Of a stretch of DNA of 64,000 nucleotides, positions 44,172-54,320 are shown one piece after another. Under the pieces are notes generated by a model, which saw only the letters and a list, made by a program, of their open reading frames with translations, was not told where the DNA came from and did not search any database. The DNA comes from VAZQ01 sp963817015. Lineage in GTDB: Bacteria; Pseudomonadota; Alphaproteobacteria; Rhizobiales; Xanthobacteraceae. The DNA is taken from assembly GCA_963817015.1 (NCBI GenBank), contig CAWFMV010000003.1, positions 1 through 64,000 of the forward strand, written 5' to 3'. A program made the position numbers and the translations under genes. Each line of letters opens with the position of its first letter. The first letter of the stretch is position 1.

Positions 44172-45347
44172 ATGCTCGAATCGGCAAAACGGCTGATTTC
44201 CCCATCGGGGCGCAGCGACGTGCCGCCGTTCATGGTGATGGACGTGATGGCGGCGGCGGCGCGCATCGAGGCCGTCGGCGGCCGAGTCATCCATATGGAG
44301 GTCGGCCAGCCGGCGGCGCCGGCGCCGGCCTGCGCGATTGCGGCGGCGCGCGCGGCGCTGGCCGGGCCGCTGCGCTACACCGAATCACTCGGCATCCCGT
44401 CACTGCGCAAGCGCATCGCGCGTCATTATCAAGAGCGCTATGGCGTCGTGGTCGATCCGGCGCGGATCATCGTCACGACCGGATCGTCGGCAGGTTTCAT
44501 CCTGGCGTTCCTCACCCTGTTCGAGCCCGGCGACCGGGTGGCGATCGCGGTGCCCGGCTATCCGCCCTACCGGCACATCCTCAAGGCGCTCGGCTGCGAG
44601 GCTGTGCTGATCGAGACGACCGCTGCGACCCGCTTCGCGATCACGCCGGACACGCTCATTGCGGCGCATCGACGCGCGCCGCTCAAAGGCGTACTGGTCG
44701 CGAGCCCGGCCAATCCGACCGGCACCATGATGACCGCGCAGGCGCTCCGCGATCTTCAAGGAGCCGCCGAGCGCGAGGGCATCCGCTTCATCTCGGACGA
44801 GATCTATCACGGGCTCGACTATGGGTTCGCGGCTGACACGGCGGCGCGGCTGTCGGAGAACGCGATCGTCATCAATTCATTCTCCAAATATTTCTGCATG
44901 ACCGGCTGGCGCATCGGCTGGATGCTGGTGCCGGACGCGCTGGTGCGCCCGATCGATCGCCTGCATGGCAATCTCGCGATCTCGGTGCCGACGCTCTCGC
45001 AGATCGCAGCGGAGGCTGCCTTCGACGGGCGCGCCGAGATGGAGGCGGTCAAGCACGGCTACGAGGAGAACCGGCGTATTCTGGTCGATGGCCTGCCCAA
45101 GGTCGGCCTCGAGGAGTTTCTGCCGGTCGATGGTGCGTTCTATCTCTATGCTGATGTGTCGCGCTTCTCCAGCGACAGCTTCGACTTCGCCCGGCGCATG
45201 CTGGAGGAGGCGCATGTGGCCGCGACGCCGGGCGTGGACTTCGATCCGATCGAAGGCAGGCACTTCATCCGCTTCTGCTACGCCGGATCGGCCGCTGAGA
45301 TGCACGAGGCGGTGGAGCGGATCGGCAGGTGGCTGCGCACAGGATGA
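44172..45347 (+). CDS. PLP-dependent class I/II aminotransferase
   Basis: 391 residues, intact from the ATG at 44172. Fold-type I enzyme in the cytosol. VIHMEVGQPAAPAPACAIAA, LRYTESLGIPSLRKRIARHY, ARIIVTTGSSAGFILAFLTL (PLP phosphate loop), VLVASPANPTGTMMTAQALR (Asn of NPTG), ISDEIYHGLDYGFA (Asp-Tyr pair), VINSFSKYFCMTGWRIGWML (Schiff-base lysine in SFSKYF) and HFIRFCYAGSAAEM (carboxylate-binding Arg) are seen. It is nearest to aspartate/aromatic-type aminotransferases. The actual substrate cannot be told. The open frame upstream to 43638 is not coding. Confidence 0.92.
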   Translation: MLESAKRLISPSGRSDVPPFMVMDVMAAAARIEAVGGRVIHMEVGQPAAPAPACAIAAARAALAGPLRYTESLGIPSLRKRIARHYQERYGVVVDPARIIVTTGSSAGFILAFLTLFEPGDRVAIAVPGYPPYRHILKALGCEAVLIETTAATRFAITPDTLIAAHRRAPLKGVLVASPANPTGTMMTAQALRDLQGAAEREGIRFISDEIYHGLDYGFAADTAARLSENAIVINSFSKYFCMTGWRIGWMLVPDALVRPIDRLHGNLAISVPTLSQIAAEAAFDGRAEMEAVKHGYEENRRILVDGLPKVGLEEFLPVDGAFYLYADVSRFSSDSFDFARRMLEEAHVAATPGVDFDPIEGRHFIRFCYAGSAAEMHEAVERIGRWLRTG

Positions 45348-45447
45348 CGATCGGCCGCGCTGTGCCGGCCAGTTCGAGGCCTTGGCAGCGATGGTGCAAA
45401 TGCGCATGCTGGCTGTTCGGACGCCTGCAGTCGGCGGCACGTGGAGC

Positions 45448-46428
45448 ATGCCCATGATCAGGGGAATGGTCGGGAGAATTTTCGCTACGCTCGCTATGTT
45501 GAGCGTGCTTGCGGGCGCGGCATCGGCGCAGGGCTATCCGAACCGGCTGATCAAGTTCATGCACGGCTTCCCGCCGGGCGGGAACATCGACATCATCGCG
45601 CGCCTGCTGGCGAACGAGATGGCCAAGGGGCTCGGCCAATCGATCATCGTCGAGCCCAAGGTCGGGACCGCCGGCGCCTTGGCGGCCGAGGCGGTCGCGC
45701 GCAGCGAACCCGACGGCTACACGCTGCTGGTGCTGCCGAGCGCGCATCCCGCGCATGGCGCGCTGGCGAAGACCGTCAACTACAAGGTGGTGGAGGACTT
45801 CGACTGGATCTCGGTCGCGACCTTCTATCCGTTTCTCATCTGCGTGCGGAAGGACTCGCCCTTCAAAACGCTCAAGGAGTTGATTGACGCGGCGCGCGCG
45901 AGCCCCGGCACCTTGAAATATGGCTCTGCTGGCGTCGGCTCGATCCTGCACACAACGGTGGAACTCCTGGCCAGCGAGACCAAGACGAAATATCTGCATA
46001 TTCCCTATCGCGGCGAGATACCGGCGATCACCGGCATCTTGCAAGGCGATATTGATTTCATTGCGGTCACCACCGGCCCGATCAGCGAGCGCGTACGCGC
46101 CGGCGAGTTCCGCGCGCTCGGCGTCACTTCCAAGGCGCGCTGGCGCGATTTCCCCGACGTACCGACGATCGCTGAGCAGGGTATCGAAGGCTTCGAGGTC
46201 ATTTCCTGGACCGGCCTCGCGGGGCCAGCACGAATGCCCGCGGCCGTGGTCGAGCGGCTCAATGCCGAGCTGCGCCGCGCGATTGCGACACCAGATGTCA
46301 AGAGCAAGCTCGAAGCCATGGGCGGCGACGCCCGCGGCACGACGCCTGCGGAGATGCGCGCGCTGGTGGCGAGCCAGTTTGCGCTCTGGACGAAGCTCGC
46401 CAAGGAAGCGAACATCTCGATCGATTGA
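45448..46428 (+). CDS. Bug-family substrate-binding protein
   Basis: 326 residues, intact. The start at 45448 (MPMIRGMVGRIFATLAMLSV) precedes a signal peptide cut after SAQ; an upstream ATG at 45391 is less likely. GYPNRLIKFMHGFPPGGNID, IVEPKVGTAGALAAEAVARS, EPDGYTLLVLPSAHPAHGAL, LKYGSAGVGSILHTTVELLA, YLHIPYRGEIPAITGILQGD and AGEFRALGVTSKARWRDFPD form the Bug pattern, ending KLAKEANISID. First of two tandem Bug genes, 47 bp apart, and 100 bp downstream of the aminotransferase, probably one transcript. Ligand unknown. Confidence 0.92.
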   Translation: MPMIRGMVGRIFATLAMLSVLAGAASAQGYPNRLIKFMHGFPPGGNIDIIARLLANEMAKGLGQSIIVEPKVGTAGALAAEAVARSEPDGYTLLVLPSAHPAHGALAKTVNYKVVEDFDWISVATFYPFLICVRKDSPFKTLKELIDAARASPGTLKYGSAGVGSILHTTVELLASETKTKYLHIPYRGEIPAITGILQGDIDFIAVTTGPISERVRAGEFRALGVTSKARWRDFPDVPTIAEQGIEGFEVISWTGLAGPARMPAAVVERLNAELRRAIATPDVKSKLEAMGGDARGTTPAEMRALVASQFALWTKLAKEANISID

Positions 46429-46475
46429 TCGTCTGACAAGACACGACATAGGGACAAGACATAGGGAGAAGACGC

Positions 46476-47462
46476 ATGCGCGGGGGTGCAGGACGGGTGG
46501 GAGCCTTTGCGGCGCTGCTGGTGGCCGGAATGATGGTGGCGGGCGAAGCCGCGGCGCAATCGCAATACCCGGACAAGCCGATCCGGTTGATCGTGCCGCA
46601 GGCGCCGGGCAGCGCCACCGACACGCTCGCGCGCCTGATCATCGCCGAGCTTGCGCCGATCATCGGGCAAACGATCGTGATCGAGAACAAGCCCGGCGCG
46701 GCCTTCACCATCGGGCTCGATCTGGTCGCCAAATCCGCGCCCGACGGCTACACGCTCGGCATGGCCCCGGTCGGCGCGATCGCCATCAGCCCCAATATGA
46801 TCGCCAAGGTGCCCTACAACGTCGAGCGCGACTTCCAGCCGGTCATGCTGGCCACGCGCGGGCACCTCCTGCTCGCCGTGTCGCCGAAATCGCCGTTTCA
46901 TTCGGTGCGCGACATCATCGAGGCAGCCAGACGCAATCCCGGCAAGCTCACCAATGCGTCGTCGGCGAGCGGGTCGCCCGGTCATGTTGGCGCGGAGTTG
47001 TTCAAGGTCATGACCGAGACGAACATCGTGCATGTGCCCTATCGCGGCGGCGCGGCCGCCACTAGCGACCTGATCGCCGGGCACGTCGACATCATGTTCG
47101 AGAGCCTCAACTCGATCGCGCCGCATGCCAAGTCGGGCGAGGTGAGGGCGCTCGCCGTGAGCGGCGCGCGGCGTTCGCCCGGGTTCCCGGAGCTGCCGAC
47201 GGTCGCGGAGGCGGGCGTGCCGGGTTACGACGCGCCGACCTGGAGCGGTGTGGTCGGGCCTGCCGGCATGCCGCGCGAGATCGTGATGAAGCTCAACACG
47301 GCGCTCAATCGCGTGGTCACTTCGCCGGCATTCATCCAGCGCTTCGGCGTGATCGGCGACGAGCCCGCCGGCGGCACGCCGGAGGAGTTCGGCGCGCTGA
47401 TCAGCAAGGAATTGGCCAAGTGGGCCGATGTGATCAAGCGCTCGGGCGCGAAGCTGGAGTAG
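46476..47462 (+). CDS. Bug-family substrate-binding protein, second of a tandem pair
   Basis: 328 residues, intact. The signal peptide FAALLVAGMMVAGEAAAQSQ is followed by YPDKPIRLIVPQAPGSATDT, VIENKPGAAFTIGLDLVAKS, APDGYTLGMAPVGAIAISPN, GKLTNASSASGSPGHVGAEL, NIVHVPYRGGAAATSDLIAG and GEVRALAVSGARRSPGFPEL. It ends KRSGAKLE. The first N-lobe loop differs (QAPGSATD against PPGGNID in the first copy), so the ligands of the pair probably differ. GGGAGAAGACGC supplies the ribosome site. No transporter membrane subunits are found nearby. Confidence 0.92.
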   Translation: MRGGAGRVGAFAALLVAGMMVAGEAAAQSQYPDKPIRLIVPQAPGSATDTLARLIIAELAPIIGQTIVIENKPGAAFTIGLDLVAKSAPDGYTLGMAPVGAIAISPNMIAKVPYNVERDFQPVMLATRGHLLLAVSPKSPFHSVRDIIEAARRNPGKLTNASSASGSPGHVGAELFKVMTETNIVHVPYRGGAAATSDLIAGHVDIMFESLNSIAPHAKSGEVRALAVSGARRSPGFPELPTVAEAGVPGYDAPTWSGVVGPAGMPREIVMKLNTALNRVVTSPAFIQRFGVIGDEPAGGTPEEFGALISKELAKWADVIKRSGAKLE

Positions 47463-47584
47463 GCGGCGCTCGAAGCGCCGATTCGTGGGGCGCGGAATCG
47501 CCGCGTAGGCCCGCGTTCGTGGGCTTGTGCATGACGCTTAATCGGCAAAATCCGGCGATCCAGCTTTCCGGCTCATGCCCCTGG

Positions 47585-48245
47585 TCAAAACTCCACGTCG
47601 AGCTCTTCGAGCTCGTCAGGCTCTGCCATGGCGCCGTTGATCCATTCCTGCATCGCCGGCATGGCCATGATCGTCTTGCAGTAGGCAGCGCAGACGCGAT
47701 CGAGCTTCACGTCATAGGTCGTGAAGCGCGAGCACACCGGCGCGAACATGGCGTCGGCCATGCAGGGCTGCTTGCCAAACAGGAAAGGTCCCTTGGAGGC
47801 CGCAAGGCATTCGCGCCAGATCGTCGAGCACACGCTCGATGTCGGCCTGCGCGCCGGCCCAGACCTTGAAGCCCGGATAAACGGCCTTGACGTGCATCGG
47901 CAGCGCGGAGCGCAGATTGCTGAAGCCCGAATGCATCTCGCCCGAGATCGAGCGGCAGCGCGCCCGTTCGGCACGCCCTTTCGGCAGCAAGCCCGCATCG
48001 GGCTTCAGCTCGTTGAGGTATTCGGCGATGGCGAGCGTGTCCCAGATCTTGATGCCATCATGCTCGAGGCAGGGGACCAGGAACGATGGCGATAGCAGCA
48101 GCAGCTCGGCCTTGATGGAGGGGTCGTCGGTTGCGGCTTGCTTTTCCTCAAAGTCGAGCCCGGCCAGCTTGCACAGAAGCCAGCCCCGCAACGACCAGGC
48201 GCCGTAGTTCTTGCTGGCAATCGTCAATACCGCCCTGGCCATCAA
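47585..48245 (-). CDS. Glutathione S-transferase family protein (one frameshift)
   Basis: About 220 residues. MMARAVLTIASKNYGAWSLR at 48245, or one codon later. The thioredoxin-like domain ends IWDTLAIAEYLNELKPDAGL (ES replaced by DT). SGEMHSGFSNLRSALPMHVK starts the helical domain. A base change near 47820 moves to GPFLFGKQPCMADAMFAPVC, which has the conserved Asp of the second domain (MADAMFAP), and the end is DELEELDVEF at 47585. This pattern (NYGAWSLR, GLxxxxLPxDxxxRARCR) is a GST group common in Bradyrhizobium. Convergent with the Bug pair; cytosolic. Confidence 0.85.
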
Positions 48246-48338
48246 TGCTCTCCCTCAAGCCCCTAAACCGCCTACAAAAGTATCTCGCGGCGCAGGATAG
48301 AATGCACTAATATTTTGCGCTGCAACAAGAGGGGCGCG

Positions 48339-49557
48339 ATGCTCTATCAAGCTTATCAGGCCCATTGCGACATGATGGGTCCGCTGCGGGCACTTGCGTC
48401 CGGCGCGATCTCGGCAATAGGCGCTCCCCTGGTGGGATTCACCAATATGCCGGTTCTGCGCAATCTCACCGCCACCTATGAGCTGATCTCCCGCGCCGGG
48501 CTGACCCACGAACGTCCGCCGTTCGGCATCGATACAGTCATGGTCGGCAATCGCCCGGTTGCGGTGAGCGAGGAGGCCGCCTTCACCGCGCCGTTTGGCA
48601 CGCTCTTGCACTTCCGCAAAGACATCGACATGGCGCAGCCGCGCGTGCTGCTGGTGGCGCCGTTGTCCGGCCATTTCTCGACGCTCCTGCGCAACACCGT
48701 CATCACGATGCTGCCGGAGCACGATGTCTACATCACCGACTGGCACAACGGGCGCGACGTTTCGCTGGAGAGTGGCGCGTTCGGCTTCGACGACTACGTC
48801 GATCAGATCATCCGCTTTCTCGAGATCATCGGACCGGGCGCCCACGTCATCGCGGTGTGTCAGCCGTGCGTTGCCGTGCTGATCGCAGCGGCCGTCATGG
48901 CGGCGGCGGGCAATCCGGCCCAGCCGCACAGCATGACTCTGATGGCAGGGCCGATCGACACCCGCGTGAACCCGACCAAGGTCAACGAGCTGGCGCAAAG
49001 CAAGCCGATGGACTGGTTCGAGCAGAACCTCATCGCGACGGTGCCGGCGCGCTATCCGGGTGGCGGCCGTCGTGTCTATCCGGGCTTCGTGCAGCTCGCA
49101 GCGTTCATGAGCATGAACATCGATCGCCATCTGAAGGCGCATCGCGAGCTCTATCAGCATCTGGTTAACGGCGAGACCGAGAAGGCGAAGGCCACCAAGG
49201 ATTTCTACGACGAATATTTTGCCGTGCTCGACCTCGCCTGCGGACTTCTATCTCGAGACCGTGCGGCTGGTGTTCCAGGAGCACGCGCTGGCGCGCGGCA
49301 CGCTGACTTGGCACGGCAACAAGGTCGAGCCGCGCGCGATCCGCCGCACCATGCTGCTCACGATCGAGGGCGAGCGCGACGACATCTGTGCGGTCGGCCA
49401 GACGGTGGCCGCCCAGGAGCTGTGCTCGGGTCTGCGCCCCCATCTCAAGCGCCATCACCTGCAGCTCGGTGTCGGCCACTACGGCATCTTCAGCGGCCGG
49501 CGTTGGGAGACGCAGGTCTATCCGCTGGTCAAGAACGTGATCCTGACGAGCGATTGA
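48339..49557 (+). CDS. phaZ: Intracellular polyhydroxyalkanoate depolymerase (one frameshift)
   Basis: About 406 residues from the ATG at 48339. MLYQAYQAHCDMMGPLRALA, then PRVLLVAPLSGHFSTLLRNT, HDVYITDWHNGRDVSL, and HVIAVCQPCVAVLIAAAVMA, which carries the catalytic cysteine box (CQPC) of i-PHB depolymerases. SMTLMAGPIDTRVNPTKVNE and YPGFVQLAAFMSMNIDRHLK follow. A one-base insertion near 49240 breaks the frame; after it DFYLETVRLVFQEHALARGT, LLTIEGERDDICAVGQTVAA (Asp) and LGVGHYGIFSGRRWETQVYP (His) complete the triad. It mobilises storage polyester granules in the cytosol. No phaC or phaP nearby. Confidence 0.93.
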
Positions 49558-49619
49558 GTGCTCGGCTGCAATAAGCCGTTCGTCCCCGCGCAAGAAGATG
49601 TGAAGCAATGACCTTCTGC

Positions 49620-49730
49620 TGTCGTCCCCGCGAAGGCGGGGACCCATACGCCGCAGCAAAGCGGATGTGGCAGGCCAGCGATGACGGAAACCTTGGTGAT
49701 TATGGGTCCCCGCGTACGCGGGGACGACAG
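49620..49730. repeat. Inverted repeat pair (GTCGTCCCCGCG family)
   Basis: The left arm 49620-49648 starts TGTCGTCCCCGCGAAGGCGG, and the right arm 49701-49730 is its inverse (TATGGGTCCCCGCGTACGCG onward). Each arm also folds on itself around CCCCGCG/CGCGGGG. They lie between the convergent phaZ and LsrF-like genes. A fragment at 49578 and a degenerate CTGGATTCCTGCTTTCGCGG element at 49763 add to the repeat cluster, which fills the gap 49558-49828; no gene is seen there. Confidence 0.65.
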
Positions 49731-49828
49731 CGGCTTAGTTCGTGTCAAGGATACTTGAGCACGCTGGATTCCTGCTTTCGCGGGACTGAACGGGAGTGGC
49801 ACCGCTCCGTTTCCAAATGCGCTGGGTT

Positions 49829-50706
49829 CTAGCTCTTTGCCTTCAGCGTGTTGATACATCTCCAGCGCCTCCTTGGGCTTGAGGTTCTTGATGCACGACC
49901 GCATGCACGGCCGCGATCATTGCCTTCGGCGCGTCGGACTGGAAGATGTTGCGGCCCATGTCGACGCCGGCGGCGCCCTGCTGCACGGCGTTGTACGCCA
50001 TGGTGAGCGCATCGAGCTCGGGGAGCTTCTTGCCGCCCGCCATCACGATCGGCACCGGGCACGACGCGGTGACGGTCTCGAAGCCGTCGGCGACGAAATA
50101 GGTCTTCACATATTGCGCGCCGAGCTCGGCGATGATGCGGCAGGCGAGGCGGAAATATTTGGCGTCGCGCACCATGTTGGTGCCGACCGCGGTCACGCCC
50201 ATCACCGGCATGCCGTAGCGCAGCCCGGCATCGACGAGCCTGGTCATGTTGTGGATCGAGCGCGTCTCGTGCTCGCCGCCGATGAAGACCTGGATGCCGA
50301 TGCCGGCCGCGTTGAGCCGCAGCGCATCCTCCATGTCCATGGCGATCTGCTCGTCGGAAAGCTCCTTGAGGATGCTGGGCCCGCCGCTTGCGCGCAGCAC
50401 CATGGGCTTGGTGCTCTCGGCCGGAATGACCGAGCGCAGGATGCCGCGGGTGCAGAACAGGGCGTCGCAGGACGGCAGCAGCGGCACGATCGAAAGATCG
50501 ATGCGCTCGAGCCCGGTGGTCGGGCCCTGGAAGTAGCCATGGTCGATCGCGAGCATGACGGTGCGCCCGCTCCTGGGATCGAATACGCGCGCCAGCCTGT
50601 TCTTCATGCCCCAGTCGAGCTGATGCGAGCCTTTGAGAAAGAATCCCGGCGTCGCCTGCGGCGTGGCGGCGGCGAAGCGTTGTCCTTCGGTGTCGGCTTC
50701 CGGCAT
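49829..50706 (-). CDS. LsrF/FbaB-like class I aldolase (frameshifted near the end)
   Basis: About 292 residues from the ATG at 50706. DeoC/FbaB-type TIM-barrel aldolase of the LsrF group. RTVMLAIDHGYFQGPTTGLE, IVPLLPSCDALFCTRGILRS, GPSILKELSDEQIAMDMEDA, GIGIQVFIGGEHETRSIHNM, GAQYVKTYFVADGFETVTAS (Schiff-base Lys in VKTYF), CPVPIVMAGGKKLPELDALT and GAAGVDMGRNIFQSDAPKAM are conserved. The frame breaks near 49905 (NLKPKEALEMY in the second frame) and ends TLKAKS at 49829. E. coli LsrF degrades phospho-AI-2, but no lsr genes are present, so another phosphoketone is likely. Confidence 0.85.
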
Positions 50707-50808
50707 GTGTCCTCTGATTCGTTCGAGAAAGAAGCAAATCCTTAGCGTATTGGCCGTCACGTCGTCACTCGGATTTCGAGTGAGTAGAGATGCCGTGGCA
50801 GGCACGTT

Positions 50809-51693
50809 TCACAGATGACCGCGGATGAACGCGCCAACGCTGCCGAGCGCGCGTCGCCCTGCCTCCAGGCGAGCGTTCCAAAGCGACCATGCGTGAATCA
50901 TGTGCGGCCAGATCTCGAGCGTCACCGCGACGTCGGCCGCGCCGGCGGCAGCGGCGAGGCGTACGGCATCATCGAGCAGCGTCTCGTCCGATCCCACCTG
51001 GATCAACATCGGCGGGAAGCCTTTCAAATCGGAATAGAGCGGAGACACCCGCGGGTCCTTCCTGTCAAAGCCCGCAGGAAGATAGGCATCGGCCAATTCG
51101 CCGAGATATGCCTTGTGGATCAGCGGATCGACGGTGTCCTTGCTGACAAGCGTCGAGCCCGACATCGTCAGGTCGGTCCAAGGCGAAGCAAGCCACGCGC
51201 AGGCCGGCTGCGCTTCGCCCCCAGCCCGCAGGCGATTGATCAGCGCCAGTGTCAGGCCGCCGCCGGCGCTGTCGCCCCCGATGGCGATGCGCTCGGCCGC
51301 AACGCCCTCTTTGCGCAGAAAGCGCCAGGCCGTCAGCGCATCGTCGAACGCCGCGGGAAACTTGTGCTCCGGCGCCAGCCGATAGCCTACGGCCAGCGTG
51401 CGGACACCAGCCGCACGCCCGGCCTCGGTCACCATGCGGCGATGGCTGAGAATCGAACCCGAGCAATAGCCGCCGCCATGGAAGAACATGAGCACGCGGC
51501 TCGGATCGCTGCCGGGAACAATCGACCATTCGCCGGGCACGCCTCCGACGTCGACCGCGGTGAGTGTCACGTCCGCAGCGACCGGCCAGACCGACCCGAC
51601 CTCGTCGAGGCGCTGTCGCCGCTCCGTCCATCCGACCGGCCGCGGCTTGGACGTCAGCAATGTGCGGATATCGTCGATCTCGCTCTGACCCAT
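50809..51693 (-). CDS. Alpha/beta hydrolase, HSL-type esterase
   Basis: 294 residues, intact. Hormone-sensitive-lipase group: SRVLMFFHGGGYCSGSILSH has the HGGG oxyanion motif, VGYRLAPEHKFPAAFDDALT the YRLAPE block, IAIGGDSAGGGLTLALINRL the GDSAGG nucleophile, GFPPMLIQVGSDETLLDDAV the acid and WPHMIHAWSLW the histidine. Cytosolic carboxylesterase of the AES/NlhH kind. It is divergent from the ThDP enzyme gene (168 bp between starts). The physiological ester is unknown. Confidence 0.92.
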   Translation of the reverse strand: MGQSEIDDIRTLLTSKPRPVGWTERRQRLDEVGSVWPVAADVTLTAVDVGGVPGEWSIVPGSDPSRVLMFFHGGGYCSGSILSHRRMVTEAGRAAGVRTLAVGYRLAPEHKFPAAFDDALTAWRFLRKEGVAAERIAIGGDSAGGGLTLALINRLRAGGEAQPACAWLASPWTDLTMSGSTLVSKDTVDPLIHKAYLGELADAYLPAGFDRKDPRVSPLYSDLKGFPPMLIQVGSDETLLDDAVRLAAAAGAADVAVTLEIWPHMIHAWSLWNARLEAGRRALGSVGAFIRGHL

Positions 51694-51861
51694 CGGCGGA
51701 ACTCCTTCGAGTTTCCTTGTATGGCTAGTCGGCCGGCCGCGATGATGTCGCGACCGGGTGACGCTGGAGCTAGGCCAAAGCTACAATGTCCGTGCTCGCT
51801 TCGGTACCGGGCCGCTGCTTGTGCGTATTGCTCGCGATGCCGGATTGCCGGACAATGCGCG

Positions 51862-54289
51862 ATGACCCGATCTGCGGACATCGAGGATTTGAGCGCTGAC
51901 GATCTCGCGATCCTGCGCGAATTGGAACGCAAGGTGCTCTGGCTTGCGAGCTGGACCATCCACCATGCCAATCACCTGCGCGAGAGCGTCGACGGCCTGA
52001 AGGTCGGCGGGCATCAGGCGTCGTCGGCCTCGCTCGCGACCATCATGACCGCGCTCTATTTTCATTCGCTGCGGCCGCAGGATCGCGTGGCGGTGAAGCC
52101 GCATGCTTCGCCGAACTATCACGCCATTCAGTATCTCTTTGGCCGCCAGTCCCGCGAGCGGCTCGAAGCCTTCCGCGCCTACAAGGGCGCACAGAGCTAT
52201 CCCTCGCGCACCAAGGATGTGGACGACGTCGATTTCTCGACCGGCTCCGTTGGACTTGGCGTTGCGCAGACGCTGTTCTCGTCGCTCGCGCAGGATTATG
52301 TGCGCGCGCATGGCTGGGGCACCGAGACGCCGGAGGGGCGGATGGTCGCGCTCGTCGGCGACGCCGAGCTCGATGAAGGCAATATCTTCGAGGCGATCCT
52401 CGAAGGCTGGAAGCAGGGCCTGCGCAATTGCTGGTGGATCATCGACTACAACCGCCAGAGCCTCGATGCGGTGGTGCGCGAAGGACTGTGGGCGCGCTTC
52501 GAGAGTTCTATTCCGCGACTTCGGCTGGAACGTCGTCATCCTGAAATACGGCTCGCTGTTGCAGGCGGCGTTCGCGGAGCCCGGCGGCGAGCGCCTGCGT
52601 GCCTGGATCGACAACTGCCCGAACCAGCTCTATTCGGCGCTCGTGTTCCAAGGCGGCGCGGCCTGGCGCAAGCGCCTCACCGAGGATCTCGGGGAGGACA
52701 TTGCGAGCCTGATCGCAAGCCGCAGTGACGACGAGCTTGCGCGGCTGATGACCAATCTGGCCGGCCACGATTTGCCGACATTGATCGACGCGTTCCAGGC
52801 CAACGATCACGACCGCCCGACCTGCTTCATCGCCTACACCATCAAGGGCTATGGCCTGCCGTTCGCGGGTCACAAGGACAATCATGCCGGGCTGATGACG
52901 CCGGCGCAGATGGACACTTTCAGGTCAGCGATGAACGTGCGGCCGGGCCAGGAGTGGGAGAGGTTCGAAGGGCTTTCGCTCGGTCCCGATGCAATTCAAT
53001 CGTTCCTCGATCGCGTGCCGTTCGCGCAGCGCGAGGAGCGGAAGGCGACGCGACCCATCCCGGTCCCTGACGCACTGCCGGTCACGATCCAACCCGTGAT
53101 GTCGACGCAGACGGGCTTCGGAGCGATCCTCAACGAGATCGCGCGAACGCAGGATGAATACGCCGCGCGAATCGTGACCACCTCGCCGGATGTGACGGTC
53201 TCGACCAATCTCGGCGCCTGGGTCAACCGGCGCGGCCTGTTCGCACGCGAGGCGATGGCCGACACCTTCAAGAGTGAGCGCGTGCCGTCGACCTTCAATT
53301 GGGAGTTCTCGCCCAAGGGACAGCACATCGAGCTTGGCATTGCGGAGATGAACCTGTTCATCCTCCTGTCCGCGCTCGGGCTCTCGCATGCGATCAACGG
53401 CGAGCGGCTGCTGCCGATCGGCACGCTCTATGATCCCTTCATCGCGCGCGGGCTCGATGCGCTCAACTACGCCTGCTACCAGGACGCCCGCTTCATTCTG
53501 GTCGCGACGCCGTCGGGTCTCTCGCTCGCGCCGGAAGGCGGCGCGCACCAGTCGATCAGCGCGCCGCTCATCGGCATGGCGCAGGACGGGCTCGCGGCCT
53601 TCGAGCCCGCCTTCGTGGATGAGCTTGCCGTGATCTTGAGCTTCGCGCTCGCCTACATCCAGAAGGACGGGGAGGGCGAGCCGTCGGAGCGCACATTTTC
53701 GGAAAGGACCTGGTTGCGCGACGAGACCGGCGGCTCGGTCTATCTGCGTTTGTCCACGCGGCCGCTCGAGCAGCCGCAGCGCGTCATGAGCGAGGAGCTG
53801 CGGCAGGGGATCGTCGACGGCGCCTACTGGATGCGCAAGCCCGGCCCGAACGCGCAGGTCGTCGTTGCCTATGCGGGCGCGGTCGCGCCGGAGGCGATCC
53901 AGGCGGTCGGGCTGATGGCCGAGGACCGCCGCGACGTTGGCCTGCTCGCTGTCACTTCCGCCGACCGCCTCAACGCCGGCTGGACCGCGGCGCAGCGCGC
54001 ACGCGAGCGTGGCCTCGTGCATGCGCGCTCGCATGTCGAGCGACTTCTCTCTGAGCTCCCGCCACATTGCGGCCTCGTGACCGTGCTCGACGGCCATCCG
54101 GCGACGCTCGCCTGGCTCGGCGCAGTCGCGGGGCATCGCACGCGCTCACTGGGTGTCGAGCATTTCGGCCAGACCGGCTCGATCCTCGATCTCTATCGCC
54201 ACTACGGCATCGACAGCGACGCGATCGTCGCGGCGGCGCAGGCGCTCACACCGGGACGGCCGATAAGATATTTGCGCGCGCTGGGGTGA
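51862..54289 (+). CDS. Transketolase / AceE-like ThDP-dependent enzyme (one frameshift)
   Basis: About 809 residues. The N-domain LKVGGHQASSASLATIMTAL, SPNYHAIQYLFGRQSRERLE and SVGLGVAQTLFSSLAQDYVR resemble homodimeric pyruvate dehydrogenase E1 and transketolase. The ThDP/Mg motif is GDAELDEGNIFEAILEGWKQ ... IIDYNRQSLD. A base change near 52515 joins to FRDFGWNVVILKYGSLLQAA. The Pyr domain has FSPKGQHIELGIAEMNLFIL (catalytic Glu), and the C-domain ends HFGQTGSILDLYRHYGI. The family is clear. It is shorter than E. coli AceE (887) and no E2/E3 genes are adjacent, so a 2-oxoacid or ketose substrate cannot be chosen. Confidence 0.85.
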
Positions 54290-54320
54290 GGAGAAGTCTT
54301 CGCCTAATCAAAAGCTCTCG

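Noticed and set aside
49829..50706. AI-2 quorum-sensing degradation (lsr) system
   Set aside because: Only one LsrF-like aldolase is present; no lsrK, lsrR or lsrACDB genes lie in the window, so the name alone does not support AI-2 processing.
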